A DNA stretch of 64,000 nucleotides from Theodoxus fluviatilis (GCA_034096865.1 JAWQFJ010016471.1:10001-74000), one strand, 5' to 3'; shown: positions 11,411 to 23,847, counted from the stretch's first letter. Notes: generated from the letters alone by a model not told the origin. Made by a program: numbers and translations.

Positions 11411-12278
11411 TTTGACTCACATGCGAAGCAAAAGTGAGTCTATGTACTGAGCCGTTTCGTCCGTCCGTCCGTCCGTCCGTCCGTCCGGGCGTCCGGGCGT
11501 AAATAACTTAAACGTTGGATTTTTCTCGGAGACTATTAAGTCTATCAACACCAAATGTGGCATGATGGTGTATGATGACAAGGCCTCAAAAAACATACAT
11601 AGTGACTTGACCTTGCTTCAAGGTCCAAGGTCACAGGAGCCATAAATGTGGTCTCAAAAACAGTCCTTTTTCACATTTTCCCAATTTTCTCCCACGTTAT
11701 TGAGAATGGCGACCTTAGCTACAAGTGGTATATAGGTCAAAGCAAGCCCTATCTTTTGATACCAGTTTGATTGACCTTGCTTCAAGGTCAAGGTCACAGG
11801 AGCTCTTCAAAGTTGGATTGTATACATATTTTGAAGTGACCTTGACCCTGAACTATGGAAGATAACTGTTTCAAACTTAATAATTATGTGGGGCACATGT
11901 TATACTTTCATCATGAGACACATTTGTTCACATAGCATCAAGGTCAAGGTCACTTTGACCCTTATGAAATGTGACCAAAATGGGGTAGTGAACCACTAAA
12001 AGTGACTATATCTCATGGTAGAAAGTGCCAATAAGCACCATTGTGCTTCCTATGTCTTAATTAACAGCTTTGTGTTGCATGACCTTGGATGACCTTGACC
12101 TTGGGTCAAGGTCACATGTATTTTGGTAGGAAAAATGTGTAAAGCATTTCTTTGTGTATGATGTCATTGGTAGGTTTAGTTGTTTGACCTTGACCTTGAA
12201 GGTCGCCTGAAGGTCAATGTCATATAAAGGTCAAGGTCAAGCATGTGAGTCGTATGGGCTTTGCCCTTCTTGTTGTTC
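11411..12278 (+). mobile_element. GACTCACATGC dispersed element, copy 1
   Basis: Family defined from five copies in this window. It starts TTTGACTCACATGCGAAGC, continues AAAAGTGAGTC, a GTCCG-rich spacer and ACTTTAACGTTGGATTTTTC, and ends GCATGTGAGTCGTATGGG then CTTTGCCCTTCTTGTTGTTC. GACTCACATGC at the start and GCATGTGAGTC near the end are inverted repeats. No reading frame. Packed with AGGTCA/TGACCT half-sites. Confidence 0.5.
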
Positions 12279-12352
12279 ATTGTTTGTATTCTTTTGATTG
12301 GATAGGTTATTCTCTCTCGGTTAAAGTCCGAGCAGGAATTAGACCCGTGACA

Positions 12353-13100
12353 GCTGTGTGGTGGTGCTGGCTGTAGATGTGACTACTTTGAGTGTGGCTG
12401 TGTTTTGGTGCTGGCTGTAGATGTGACTACTTTGAGTGTGACTGTGTTGTGGTGGTGCTGGCTGTAGATGTGACTACTTTGAGTGTGACTGTGTTGTGGT
12501 GGTGCTGGCTGTAGATGTGACTACTTTGAGTGTGGCTGTGTTGTGCTGGCTGTAGTGACTACTTTGAGTGTGACTGTGTTGTGGTGGTGCTGGCTGTAGA
12601 TGTGACTACTTTGAGTGTGGCTGTGTTTTGGTGCTGGCTGTAGATGTGACTACTTTGAGTGTGACTGTGTTGTGGTGGTGCTGGCTGTAGATGTGACTAC
12701 TTTGAGTGTGACTGTGTTTTGGTGCTGGCTGTAGATGTGACTACTTTGAGTGTGGCTGTGTTGTGGTGGTGCTGGCTGTAGTGACTACTCTGAGTGTGGC
12801 TGTGTTGTGGTGGTGCTGGCTGTAGTGACTACTCTGAGTGTGGCTGTGTTGTGGTGGTGCTGGTTGTAGTGACTACTCTGAGTGTGGCTGGCTGTGTTGT
12901 GGTGGTGCTGGTTGTAGTGACTACTCTGAGTGTGGCTGTGTTGTGGTGGTGCTGGCTGTAGTGACTACTTTGAGTGTGGCTGGCTGTGTTGTGCTGGCTG
13001 TAGATGTGACTACTTTGAGTGTGGCAGTGTTGTGGTGGTGCTGGCTGCAGTGACTACTTTGAGTGTGACTGTGTTGTGTTGGTGCTGGCTGTAGTCACTG
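12353..13100 (+). repeat. 47-bp minisatellite, right part
   Basis: Continuation of 8080-8980, ending 80 bp before the exon at 13180. Units alternate between full (with ATGTGACTACTTTGAG) and short (GTAGTGACTACTCTGAG) forms. Confidence 0.5.
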
Positions 13101-13179
13101 CATGGTAACCCTGTAATGGTGCACTTTTATGGGTGACCACGCTAAAGTGACCTTGTCCTGAGTGACCTTATTTTTGCAG

Positions 13180-13250
13180 CACCTAAAGAGGTGATGGAGA
13201 GTGGGACCTGCCATCTAAAACTCTTTGAGGCAATGAGAAAGCTGTATGTG
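13180..13250 (+). CDS. SHPRH: SHPRH exon 4 of window
   Basis: 71-nt exon with acceptor TTATTTTTGCAG and donor GTGAGT. The first two bases complete Ala with the G left by the previous exon; it then reads PKEVMESGTCHLKLFEAMRK and ends LYV in phase 0. It lies directly after the second half of the 47-bp intronic array. Confidence 0.5.
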
Positions 13251-13670
13251 GTGAGTTTTGCTCTAGCACAATGTCCTTTTGGCCATTTGTGGTGGTTGTG
13301 GTGGTGCGTGTGCGTGCGTGTGTGTGTACTTTCATGCATGCGTGCATGGGCATATGTGTTTGCATGATTGCCTGTCTGTCTGACTCTGTCTCTCCATCTT
13401 TCTGGCTGGGTGGCTGACTGGGTGCCTCTCTGTGTGTCCATATCAAAGACTTTATGCCAGAAGAGAAGAAGTGCATCCATTGCACAGCTAAAAAAGACAC
13501 AAGGAGAAGATTTTCAAGCAGACTAATGGAATTTGACAGTGCTTATCAAACCAGTATGTTGTGATCGATTGTAAATACATGTATGAAATCAAACACACCA
13601 AGGACAACCCCCCCAAAAAAAATTGCACTTGTGCCCTTTTGCTATAGATCGTCTGATTGTGTGTTTTTGT

Positions 13671-13671
13671 G

Positions 13672-13717
<46 letters not shown>

Positions 13718-13819
13718 GTTGTTTTCTCTGAATCTGTCCCCTGTGTGTATGTATCCCTCTGTGGGTTTGTTTGTGTGTGTGTGGTTTTTTTTTCTCTCTG
13801 TCCCCTGTGTGTATGTATC

Positions 13820-13889
<70 letters not shown>

Positions 13890-13936
13890 ATCCATCCATC
13901 AGCCCATCTGTCCATCCATCTGTCCGTCCATCCATC

Positions 13937-13985
<49 letters not shown>

Positions 13986-14040
13986 GTCTGCCTGTGTCTG
14001 TCTGTGTGTCTGTATCTGTCTGTCTGTCTGTCTTTCTGTC
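13671..14040 (+). repeat. (GT)n, (GT)n and (CTGT)n microsatellite cluster
   Basis: (GT)n at about 13671-13715 and 13820-13890, (CCAT)n near 13890-13930 and (CTGT)n at about 13935-14035, filling most of SHPRH intron 4. A CCCCTGTGTGTATGTATCCC segment is duplicated (13738 and 13802). Long open frames on both strands here are low-complexity artefacts. Confidence 0.5.
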
Positions 14041-14068
14041 CCCCAAAACTTACCCTACCATTTGACAG

Positions 14069-14209
14069 CCACTGCGAACACTGTGGCGAGAGCTCAAGTT
14101 CCAAGTGAGCGCCCTGGATGAGCTGGAAATGGCCATGACCCGGATGAGGCTGAGAGAGAACTGGGAAAACCCCTTGCCTGATGCAAACGTCCTCAACAGC
14201 CTCTTGGAG
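14069..14209 (+). CDS. SHPRH: SHPRH exon 5 of window
   Basis: Exactly 47 codons, phase 0 at both ends. Acceptor CCATTTGACAG, donor GTATGA. The peptide includes LRTLWRELKFQVSALDELEM and is amphipathic with heptad-like spacing (coiled-coil-like), as expected for the helical segment before the RING. The preceding intron ends in (CTGT)n and the following one begins with about 0.9 kb of (CT)n, so this exon sits between two microsatellites. Confidence 0.5.
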
Positions 14210-14270
14210 GTATGATTCTCATGGTCCTCATCCTCTCTAGCTGCTCCTCATCCTTTCTGTTCATTCCCTG

Positions 14271-15190
<920 letters not shown>

Positions 15191-15477
15191 GCCAGTATGC
15201 ATATGTATCTTGCACACTAGAGCATGCCCCTGGCCCTGTACTTTCTGGGGAGGAAGTATCTAGTTTTTTCTGCATGCTTCATGTGTGTTATATCACATTG
15301 CATGTGTATGTATGTGTGCATGAGTGCATGTGTGTACATCATGGCAGGACAGGTAGGTCCTGTCAAATGGTCACCAGTCTTTATCCTTTTGAGGTTCCAA
15401 TGGGATGAAGCAAGACTGAGTCCTGTTACTGGTTCTTTTTTACCTTTTCTTCACCTGTTTCCTAAGGCAAGCAGTGC
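15191..15477. other. Intron 5 segment without feature
   Basis: Short unique sequence between the (CT)n block and the LINE remnant. Contains TGTGTATGTATGTGTGCATG but no coding signal. Confidence 0.5.
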
Positions 15478-16198
15478 AGGATATCCAGGAAGAAGTGTAC
15501 ATCTGGTATCGCTTCAACGGCTTCATTTTTGACTACCAGCACCTCAGTGCAAGGACCAAGACATTTATTGTACTCATGCAGGAAGCTCTGTTAGTGGATG
15601 ACTACATATTCATGGTATGGTACACAGATTCAGTGACTGTAGACCATGCTGAACAAGTTCTCCGAAGCTTCAAAACAGTTCAGACTGACCATCAGCCTTG
15701 GAAAAATGGAGGTCCTCTTTTACCCAGCCCCAGGTGGTAATGCACCCCCACCACCGTCAATCAACTTAGATGGTATAGAACTTTGGACTGTCAACAGTTT
15801 CAAGTACCTCAGTAGTGTAATCTCTGATGATGGCCAGCTCGACAGGGAGATCTTTCTGATCAGCAAGGCAAGTCAAGCACTTTGAAGACTTAGCAACAGG
15901 GCACTCTCATCACCACAATGTGGCCCTGTCCACCAAGCAGAAAATCCACAAAGCTGTTGTCCTCACTTCCCTTATATATGGGTTGGAGACCTGGACTATT
16001 TAGTGCCACCATATCAGACATATGGAGATATTACACTTGCATGCCCTCTGATCCATCCTTCATAGGCAGGACAAAGTCACAAACCTCGAAGCTCGTGACT
16101 GAGCCAAGTCAACATCTATCAAGGCAATACTGCTGAGGTCCCAGCTGTGATGCTTAGGCCTTGTCACCAAAATGGGCAACAAGTGCATCTGAAAACAG
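15478..16198 (+). pseudogene. LINE reverse-transcriptase remnant (part 1)
   Basis: Broken frames read in order LVDDYIFM (the A/F-x-DD region), LTISLGKMEVLFYPAPGG, INLDGIELWTVNSFKYLSS and VVLTSLIYGLETWT, which are hallmarks of the C-terminal half of an RTE/BovB-like or related LINE reverse transcriptase. Several frameshifts and stops show that it is old. It is interrupted at 16203 by a GACTCACATGC element and resumes at 17888. Confidence 0.5.
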
Positions 16199-16202
16199 CA
16201 TT

Positions 16203-17870
16203 TTTGACTTACATGCGAAGCAAAAGTGAGTCTATGTACTCAACCTTTTCGTCCGTCCGGGCGTCCGGGCGTCCGGGCGTCTGTAAAAAACTTTAACGTT
16301 GGATTTTTCTAGGAGACTATTAAGTCTATCAACACCCAATTTGGCATGATAGTGTAGGATGACAAGGCGTACAAAAACATACATAGTGACTTGACCTTGC
16401 TTCAAGGTCAAGGTCGCAGGGGCCGTAAATGTTGTCTAAAAAACAGCCATTTTTCACATTTTCCCAATTTTCTCTACAGTTTTTGAGATTGGATACCTGA
16501 CCTATATACGGTATATAGGGCAAAGTAATCCCTATCTTTTGATACCAGTTTGATTGACCTTGCTTCAAGGTCAAGGTCACAGGAGGTCTTTAAAGTTGAA
16601 TTGTATACATATTTTGAAGTGACCTTGACCCTGAACTATGGAAGATAACTCTTCCAAACTTCATAAGATTGTAGTACACATGTCATACTTTCATACTAGG
16701 TCACCAGTGTTGTCCATCTGGGCGTCCGAGCGGCCGTCCGGGCGGCCGTCCGGGTGGCCGGGCGGCCAGGTGTCCTGTCGTCCGTAAAAAACTTTAACGT
16801 TGGATTTTTCTCAGAGACTATTAAGTCTATCAACACCCAATTTGGCATGATGGTGTAGGATGACAAGGCGTACAAAAACATACTTAGTGACCTGATCTTG
16901 CTTCAAGGTCAAGGTCACAGGAGCTCTTTAAAGTTGGATTGTATACATATTTTGAAGTGACCTTGACCCCGAACTATGCAAGATAACTCTTCCAAACTTC
17001 ATAACATTGTAGTACACATGTTATACTTTCATACTAGGTCACCCGTGTTGTCCGTCTGGGTGTCCGGGCGTCTGGGCGTCCGGTCATCCGGGCGTCCTGC
17101 CGTCCGTAAAAAAAACTTTAACGTTGGATTTTTCTCGGAGACTATTAAGTCTATCAACACCTAATTTGGCATGATGGTGTAGGATGACAAGGCGTACAAA
17201 AACATACACAGTGATTTGACCTTGCTTCAAGGTCAAGGTCGCAGGGGCCGTAAATGTTAAAAATCAGTCATTTTTCACATTTTCCCAATTTTCTCTACAG
17301 TTTTTGAGATTGGATACCTAACCTATTTATGATATATAGGACAAAGTAATCCCTATCTTTTGATACCAGTTTGATTGACCTTGCTTCAAGGTCAAGGTCA
17401 CAAGAGCTCTTTAAAGTTGGATTGTATACATATTTTGAAGTGACCTTGACCCTGAACTATGGAAGATAACTGTTTCAAACTTAATAATTATGTGGGGAAC
17501 ATGTTATACTTTTATCATAAGTCACATTTGGTCACATATAATCAAGGTCAAGGTCACTTTGACCCTTATGAAATGTGACCAAAATGGGGTAGTGAACCAC
17601 TAAAAGTGACCATATCTCATGGTAGAAAGTGCCAATAAGCACCATTGTGCTTCCTATGTCTTGAATTAACAGCTTTGTGTTGCATGACCTTGGATGACCT
17701 TGACCTTGGGTCAAGGTCACATGTATTTTGGTAGAAAAAATGTGTAAAGCAGTTCTTAGTGTATGATGTCATTGCTAGGTTTAGTTGTTTGACCTTGAAG
17801 GTCACCTGAAGGTCAAGGTCATGTAAAGGTCAAGGTCAAGCATGTGAGTCGTATGGGCTTTGCCCTTCTT
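16203..17870 (+). mobile_element. GACTCACATGC element, copy 2 (internally reduplicated)
   Basis: Normal head at 16203 (GACTTACATGC variant) and normal tail at 17870 (GCATGTGAGTC, GGGCTTTGCCCTTCTT). In between, the GTCCG-rich head to TATACTTTCATACTAGGTCA segment is repeated: new GTCCG blocks start near 16708 and 17050. The copy is therefore about 1.67 kb instead of 0.86 kb. Inserted in a dead LINE. Confidence 0.5.
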
Positions 17871-17887
17871 TTTTGTGTGAATTGGTG

Positions 17888-18190
17888 CAAGGAAGGCATG
17901 ATATAAGTTGACCACTAAAGTGCTTCAAGGCCAGCCTGAAGGAGAACCTGAAATGGTGTGGCATGGAACCACTTGAGTTGCAGGTAGTAGTGCTGGATAA
18001 CTCCCAATGATGAGCTGTCTCTCACTTGGCAGAGGCTGATCATTGGCAGCAACATGCAGCAGCCCATGAATGTTGCCACAGGGCTGTGGAAGTCCTTGAG
18101 ACAGCAACGGAGTTCCAGTGCCTTCGACTCATGGCTTGCAGAGCCATTTTTGAGTCAAAGAGTTAAGCACAGATCCCACCATCTTTGAAC
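17888..18190 (+). pseudogene. LINE remnant (part 2)
   Basis: The same sense-strand LINE resumes after the insertion. Broken frames include LKWCGMEPLELQ and ATEFQCLRLMACRAIF, corresponding to the end of such LINE ORFs (short basic region, then a Cys-containing tail). Stops at several positions. Confidence 0.5.
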
Positions 18191-18354
18191 CAAGGGCCAG
18201 TCTGTCTGTAGTTTGTGCTTTATCACCTTGTCAGCATGTGTTTAGTATTTATTTGATCAGTTATACAGTGTATGTGTAAGGCTGTTGCCATGACTAGAAT
18301 GACTGCAAGCTTGTTGTTGTGACTGCAATGAAGGCAAGTTTGTTTTGGCTGCAG
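18191..18354. other. Intron 5 3' end, no feature
   Basis: Contains a duplicated GACTGCAAGCTTGTTGTTGT / GACTGCAATGAAGGCAAGTT pair just upstream of the acceptor at 18354; otherwise featureless. Confidence 0.5.
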
Positions 18355-18456
18355 GCCCAGACCCAAAGAGACATGCTCTTGGCCAATAAGAGGGCTGCAG
18401 AGAGAGACTTGAAGACTGCTCTGGGTCGTCTACAGTACCTGGAAAACCTGAGCAAG
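18355..18456 (+). CDS. SHPRH: SHPRH exon 6 of window (coiled helix before RING)
   Basis: 34 codons, phase 0 at both ends. Acceptor TGTTTTGGCTGCAG, donor GTAAGA. It encodes AQTQRDMLLANKRAAERDLK then TALGRLQYLENLSK, a helix with leucines at heptad-like positions. In SHPRH proteins a similar helix leads directly into the RING, matching the next exon. Confidence 0.5.
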
Positions 18457-18954
18457 GTAAGATGGTTTCTTGCTTCCTCCTCTCCACTGGGCCATGAACC
18501 TTATCATATCACTCTCATGTTCCTGCCTCGTGTCTCAGAGCCTAGGATTGTGGTGGACAGTCATGGTAGAAGTTACTATAGAGGCTAGGACCTGCGATGA
18601 CTATGGATGCTGGGGACTTCCAGATGTATGTTTGATTGTATACAGACTTGGTTTTAAATCTGTTTTCATGTGAATTTGGATACACTTTGATTCCAGACAG
18701 TGTTGAGGGAAAAGATCCTGGTGACCAGTGGATGATGTGGGATATTTCCAGCCATTTGGAACTTAGTGTTCAGGCTTGGTCATACAGGCTTTTCTGGTTG
18801 AAAGCTTGGCTGTATCTCTTGGGTGAACACTCAGATGGGCTGTTGCCTCAGTCTCCTGCCCTCCACCTTTCCATTCCAGTCTGTCTTGTCCGGTGATGAT
18901 GTCATCAAATTTGAAGTCTATCAAGTTGATCCTTTGAAGTCACATGATAAGTAG
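18457..18954. other. Intron 6 5' part, no feature
   Basis: About 500 bp of unique-looking intron. No repeat, splice pair in phase or element terminus recognised. Confidence 0.5.
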
Positions 18955-19630
18955 TGATATTGTTTCCAGTTTTTTCTTTATGTGACAAGAGGTGTCACTT
19001 GTGTTTCAGAATTGTCTTTTAATGTAATGACAAGTAGTCAGCTTGTTTCCAGTTTGACTTTTGATGTGATGTAATGTAGTCAGCATGTTTCCAGTTCATC
19101 TTTTGATGTAATGTAAAGTAGTCAGCATGTTTCCAGTTTGTCTTTTGATGTGATGTCGTCAGCATGTTTCCAGTTTGTCTCTTGATGTGATGTAGTCAGC
19201 ATGTTTCCAGTTTGTCTCTTGATGTGATGTAGTCAGCATGTTTCCAGTTTGTCTCTTGATGTGATGAAAAGTAGTCAGTAGGTCTCCAGATCGTCATTTG
19301 ATGAAAAGTAGCCAGCATGTTTCCAGTTTGTATTTTGATATGATGTAGTCAACATGTTTCCAGTTTGTATTTTGATGTGATGTAGTCAGCATGTTTCCAG
19401 TTTGTCTTTTGGTATGATGTAGTCAACATGTTTCCAGTTTGTCTTTTAATGTGATGTAGTCAGCATGCTTCCAGTTTGTCTTTTGATATGATGTAGTCAA
19501 CATGTTTCCAGTTTGTCTTTTGATATAATGTAGTCAGCATGTTTCCAGTTTGTCTTTTGATATGATGTAGTCAACATGTTTCCAGTTTGTCTTTTGATGT
19601 GATGTAGTCAACATGTTTCCAGTTTGTCTT
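18955..19630 (+). repeat. 37-bp minisatellite, left part
   Basis: Unit GATGTAGTCAGCATGTTTCC then AGTTTGTCTTTTGATGT, about 37 bp, with shorter early variants. Interrupted by copy 3 of the GACTCACATGC element. Confidence 0.5.
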
Positions 19631-20469
19631 TTTGACTCACATTCGAAGCAAAAGTGAGTCTATGTACTCACCCGTTTCGTCCGTCCGGGCGTCCGGGCGT
19701 CCGGGCGTCCGGGCATCCGTTTAAAACTTTAACGTTGGATTTTTCTCTGAGACTATTAAGTCTATCAACACCTAATTTGGCATGATGGTGTATGATGACA
19801 AGGTGTCAAAAAACATACATAGTGACTTGACCTTGCTTCAAGGTCAAGGTCGCAGGGGCCATAAATGTTGTCTAAAAAACAGCCATTTTTCACATTTTCT
19901 CAAATTTCTCTGAAGTTTTTGAGATTGGATACCTCACCTATATATGGTATATAGGGCAAAGTAAGCCCTATCTATTGATACCAGTTTGGTTGACCTTGCT
20001 TCAAGGTCAAGGTCACAGAAGCTCTTCGAAGTTGGATTGTATACATATTTTGAAGTGACCTTGACCCTGAACTATGAAAGATAACTGTTTCAAACTTAAT
20101 AATTATGTGGGGCACATGTTATACTTTCATCATGAAACACATTTGGTCACATATCATCAAGGTCAAGGTCACTTTGACCCTTATGAAATGTGACCAAAAT
20201 GGGGTAGTGAACCACTAAAAATTACCGTATCTCATGGTAGAAAGTGCCATTGTGCTTCCTATGTCTTGAATTAACAGCTTTGTGTTGCATGACCTTGGAT
20301 GACCTTGACCTTGGGTCAAGGCCACATGTATTTTGGTAGGAAAAATGTGTAAAGCATTTCTTAGTGTATGATGTCATTGCTAGGTGTAGTTGTTTGACCT
20401 TGACCTTGAAGGTCACCTGAAGGTCATGTAAAGGTCAAGTATGTGAGTCGTATGGGCTTTGCCCTTCTT
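19631..20469 (+). mobile_element. GACTCACATGC element, copy 3
   Basis: About 840 bp, inserted inside one unit of the 37-bp array: left flank CAGTTTGTCTT, right flank TGATGTGATGTAG. This gives a near-exact empty site; the duplication is at most a T or two. By eye I count about 16 AGGTCA/TGACCT hexamers. Confidence 0.5.
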
Positions 20470-20740
20470 GTGATGTGATGTAGTCAACATGTTTCCAGTT
20501 TATCTTTTAATGTGATGTAGTCAGCATGTTTCCAGTTTGTCTTTTGATATGATGTAGTCAACATGTTTCCAGTTTGTCTTTTGATATAATGTAGTCAGCA
20601 TGTTTCCAGTTTGTCTTTTGATGTGATGTAGTCAACATGTTTCCATTTTGTCTTTTGATGTAATTTAGTCAGCATGTTTCCAGTTTGTCTTTTGATGAAA
20701 AGTAATCAGCATGTTTCCACTTTTTTGTTTTATTCTGCAC
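20470..20740 (+). repeat. 37-bp minisatellite, right part
   Basis: Seven or so units continuing the array at 18955, ending 40 bp before the acceptor of exon 7. Confidence 0.5.
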
Positions 20741-20783
20741 AATATGACGAGTAACATGTCGCCTCTTGTCTGCCTTTTCCCAG

Positions 20784-20855
20784 AGTTCTGAGTTCTTAAA
20801 TGGAGAGGAGAACACAGAGCAGTGTCCCATTTGTCAGAGTACCCTTGGAAAAAAG
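20784..20855 (+). CDS. SHPRH: SHPRH exon 7 of window (first RING half, CPIC)
   Basis: 24 codons, phase 0. Acceptor TGCCTTTTCCCAG, donor GTCAGT. It encodes SSEFLNGEENTEQCPICQST followed by LGKK. CPIC supplies the first two zinc ligands of the C3HC4 RING; the other ligands are in the exon at 30242, 9.4 kb away. The last bases plus donor (TTGGAAAAAAG, then GTCAGTGTGCC) are the apparent seed of a minisatellite in the following intron (20856-20957 and 28755-29755). Confidence 0.5.
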
Positions 20856-20957
20856 GTCAGTGTGCCCTAGGAAAGTAGGTCAGTGTGCCCTTAAAGGGTC
20901 AGTGTGCTCTTGGAAAGAAGGTCAGTGTGCCCTGAAAAAAAGGTCAATGTGCCCTTT
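20856..20957 (+). repeat. Tandem copies of the exon 7 donor site
   Basis: Immediately after exon 7, GGTCAGTGTGCCC/GGTCAGTGTGCTCTTGG recurs every 20-25 bp (20855, 20878, 20899, 20920, 20941). Some units repeat the exon end (CTTGGAAAGAAG). Same unit as the array at 28755-29755; the two were separated by the mobile-element cluster starting at 20959. Confidence 0.5.
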
Positions 20958-20958
20958 G

Positions 20959-21765
20959 CAGACCTGTTTACCCTATGCTTTGGGCGGAGATAACTACGCT
21001 ATTGACCCCAGGGCAACGCTTCTATGCCTAACCAAGCTAAACTACCCTTTTCAGTCGGTCACCGCTGCATTTTTTAATTGACAAGTTTATTTAGTTTTCC
21101 ATTCCATATTTTAGATGCATGCCGATTCCAGTTTTTTCAATTACCTCTCTTAAAATTAAAAGCGTGTACCGTTGGCAGCATGCCGCTAGAGTGGCTATAA
21201 CCCTCATTTGTCTCAGTTACTGGCTTTCAGTTAATATGTAAAGGGCGCACATTGCTTTGAATGTGGTGTTTTCCCAATCGGTGGAAGACACACAAAAAGA
21301 AAAGATGGCAACTTTCGACAAGAGGTGACATGAAACCTCCGAGGAGGAAGAAGTATTAGCATCTGAAGTTTCTCAAACCGCATCAGCTGTGTCGGAAAAA
21401 AGAAAAAGGCATCGCAAAAGTACCGTGCATCATACCAGGAGCGGTATCCTTGCCTTATTGCTTCCCGGAAAGGCCCAACATTCGCTCACTGCACTATCTG
21501 CAAAAGTGATTTTTCAATCCAACATTCTGGATTATACGATTGCAAGAAGCATTGCAAAAGTGGATCTCACAAAGAGTTTGAGAATGCTGTGGGAAAGTTT
21601 GTGCCATTATCATGTGTATTCCAGTGGGCATAGACCTCAAAGACTGGAAATTTGCTGGAGCGGGATGTGACTAGGGCAGAGGCAATTCTATGTCACATCG
21701 TTGCTGACAACAATCTGCCACTGGCTTTAGCCGACAAATTCAGCAGGATGCTAAAGGCATAATGT
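20959..21765 (+). mobile_element. hAT/BED-like transposon 5' end (CAGACCTGTTTACCC)
   Basis: Begins CAGACCTGTTTACCC exactly where the donor-derived repeat is broken; the same terminus occurs at 25849. Broken frames at about 21410-21765 read RKGPTFAHCTICKSDFSIQH, then DCKKHCKSGSHKEF and later NNLPLALADKFSRMLKA. This is a C-x2-C...H-x5-H finger followed by the start of the hAT-like body common in animal transposons. Frameshifted and truncated; its 3' end was not found. Confidence 0.5.
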
Positions 21766-23829
21766 ATTATTATAAGGCTACACAATTTAATATGAATATT
21801 ACATACAAACACACAAATGCACGCATATATTTACTTATAACTGATTGTATTAGTGATGATGTTGATGAAATAGTAGACTACGCTTTTGACAACCTTGACT
21901 ACACTTGTCAGCTGCTCACACTACAATTTGCACTTGCATGAGGTAAAGCAGGAAAGTGCGTAGTTTTAAAGGAGGCAAGTGTGACCTTGGAAGTGGTAAA
22001 TGGCAAAGAGCCAAACCTGGGCATATCCTGTTGGCAGCCAAATCTGATCAAACAAGTCAACATAAATGCATAGATCCTTATGCTGAAGCAAAATTGAACA
22101 CACATAGACATAACATGCAAAACACAAATCTTGGAATCTAAAGTATTTTATATACCTTGCAATTTTTGTTAAATATCACAGGAAACATTCTGTGAAGTGT
22201 AAAGTATGAGCAAAATACTGCACTTACTGCATTCTTTGGGTAGAAGTATTACTTTCTTGCACAATGCAATATAAAACTAGAAATATATTTGATTTTTTTT
22301 GTTTCATATAACTGAAAACATAACCATACCCCCTTAAATTCAGTAGACGCTGAGTTACAGTTCTATTAATATTAGTCTACAATTAAGCCATCCAAGATGA
22401 TCTTTCATTCATATTTTGCAATTTTATGTTGAATATGACTTTAATCAAGCATGTAAAACATTAAAATACTTTCTAATGCAAATATTAAGTGCTCTTCTAG
22501 TTTTGAAATGTAAGAATGTGTGTCATTTGTTTAAATGTAGACAACAACACTTCCCTTTTACGAGCTCATTTTTAAAAAAACAAAGTACTCAAGAACTTTG
22601 CATGGCTTACACACAATGCTCTCAATTTCCATGACACATGTGTTAGTTGCTACTAAATACTTAAATATCTTGTGCATTTTTTTCTTTAAACACTCTCCAA
22701 AACTGAGCTCTGAGGAACCACAGCCATTATAAAGTTTTGCATACGAAAAGAAGAGTTGGACAACTCACTTAATAAACTGGAATTAATAAACAATGGAAGC
22801 AGCTACAGTCGAAATTGATGGAATGAAAAAATTGATGACTAATCGGATGCCCAAGAACATGTGCTAGCAGTAATGCGTGCATGTAAGCATGTGCATGCCG
22901 GCTCGCATGCACACGTACACATGGACACATGCAGATGCACACACACAAAACATTTAGACAAAACAGCAATTCTGGTATGAGGTTTGTTCTCCCATTTCTC
23001 ATTCTTCTTGTCCCTGCACCTTTAGCTCCTCTCCTTTTCATTACTCAAGCACTTGTTATGCTTTTTATGGTCTTCCTTTCCTTCTCCATTATGCTGTCTT
23101 TGATGGCATGGTGGTAGATCTGCCAATAACATTAAAACTGAATATTAACAAATGTGTCTAGAAAGTAAGGGAAAGTTCATATTGTAGTTTTTATTTTCTA
23201 AAATCTAAGCACACTTGAATATAGCCTAAACCCTTAAAGAAAAAATTGTTCCTTCCACCATTCCCTCTCCTTTTTTTTTCCTCTCTTAGTTTCCACACAC
23301 TGGGGTGGGGTGGGGTGGGGGTGGGGGGAGAGATGGAGCTGCCTATCCATATCAAGAGTCAAATAATTCAGTGACTGGAACCCTGGGATCAGCCAACTAT
23401 GCCCTATTAAAGTGCTCACACTTAAAATTGTCTCCATTCTAACAACCCCACATGGCTGGCTGACTACATTCTGACATTTGCAACCATTCTCAAAATAGCT
23501 ATAACTCCTTTTCATCTGTTTTAGAAAAAAGGATTCATAAGGAGTTTGATAGATGCTAATTCACATGTATCTAACCTGTAAAATTCCTACAAAATACATT
23601 TGAACTTACCATGGACAGTGTGTTCTGGTTGTTAGGAGTTTCGGTCATTGTAGACAGACGGCAGAAAAACTGGGAATTTTGACTGAATTGCTTCAAACCA
23701 CATAGTTTTGCTGTGTGTTCACACTATTTTGAGTGCAGGGAATGTAAATGTAAGATCAGGGACATCATTTTCTCTTAGCATGATGAATAAGAGAATCTGA
23801 TTATTTATAATGGCTACAGATCTATACTT
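21766..23829. other. AT-rich intron 7 segment, unassigned
   Basis: No recognisable domain, tandem array or terminus. Short features only: CATGCATGTGCATG-like alternation around 22875-22935 and a GGGGTGGGGTGGGG run at 23303-23330. It may be the remaining body of the element at 20959, but I cannot show this. Confidence 0.5.
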
Positions 23830-23847
23830 GTCTCACAAACAAAAAAG

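Larger units (their letters stand above)
8981..12352 (+). mobile_element. 3.37-kb insertion in the 47-bp array (TG...CA ends, 5-bp TSD)
   Basis: The array is broken at GCTGT (8976-8980) and resumes at GCTGT (12353-12357), a flush 5-bp target duplication. The insert starts TGTCTCGCATAG and ends GACCCGTGACA. TG...CA with a 5-bp TSD fits an LTR-type end. However, the ends also align imperfectly as inverted repeats (about 14 of 20 bases by eye), and a THAP domain lies inside, which favours a DNA transposon. It contains a nested copy of the GACTCACATGC element (11411-12278) and a hairpin (10141). 10760-11130 holds about four degenerate 85-bp repeats (GGGCACTGGGTGATTTTTG). Confidence 0.5.

Noticed and set aside
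13589..14108. Threonine/histidine- and Cys/Val-rich proteins around 13.6-14.1 kb
   Set aside because: Translations of (GT)n and (CTGT)n within an intron.
15482..15740. An SHPRH exon starting at 15477 (CCTAAGGCAAG acceptor-like)
   Set aside because: The reading is a LINE reverse-transcriptase remnant, and exons 5 and 6 join in phase without it.
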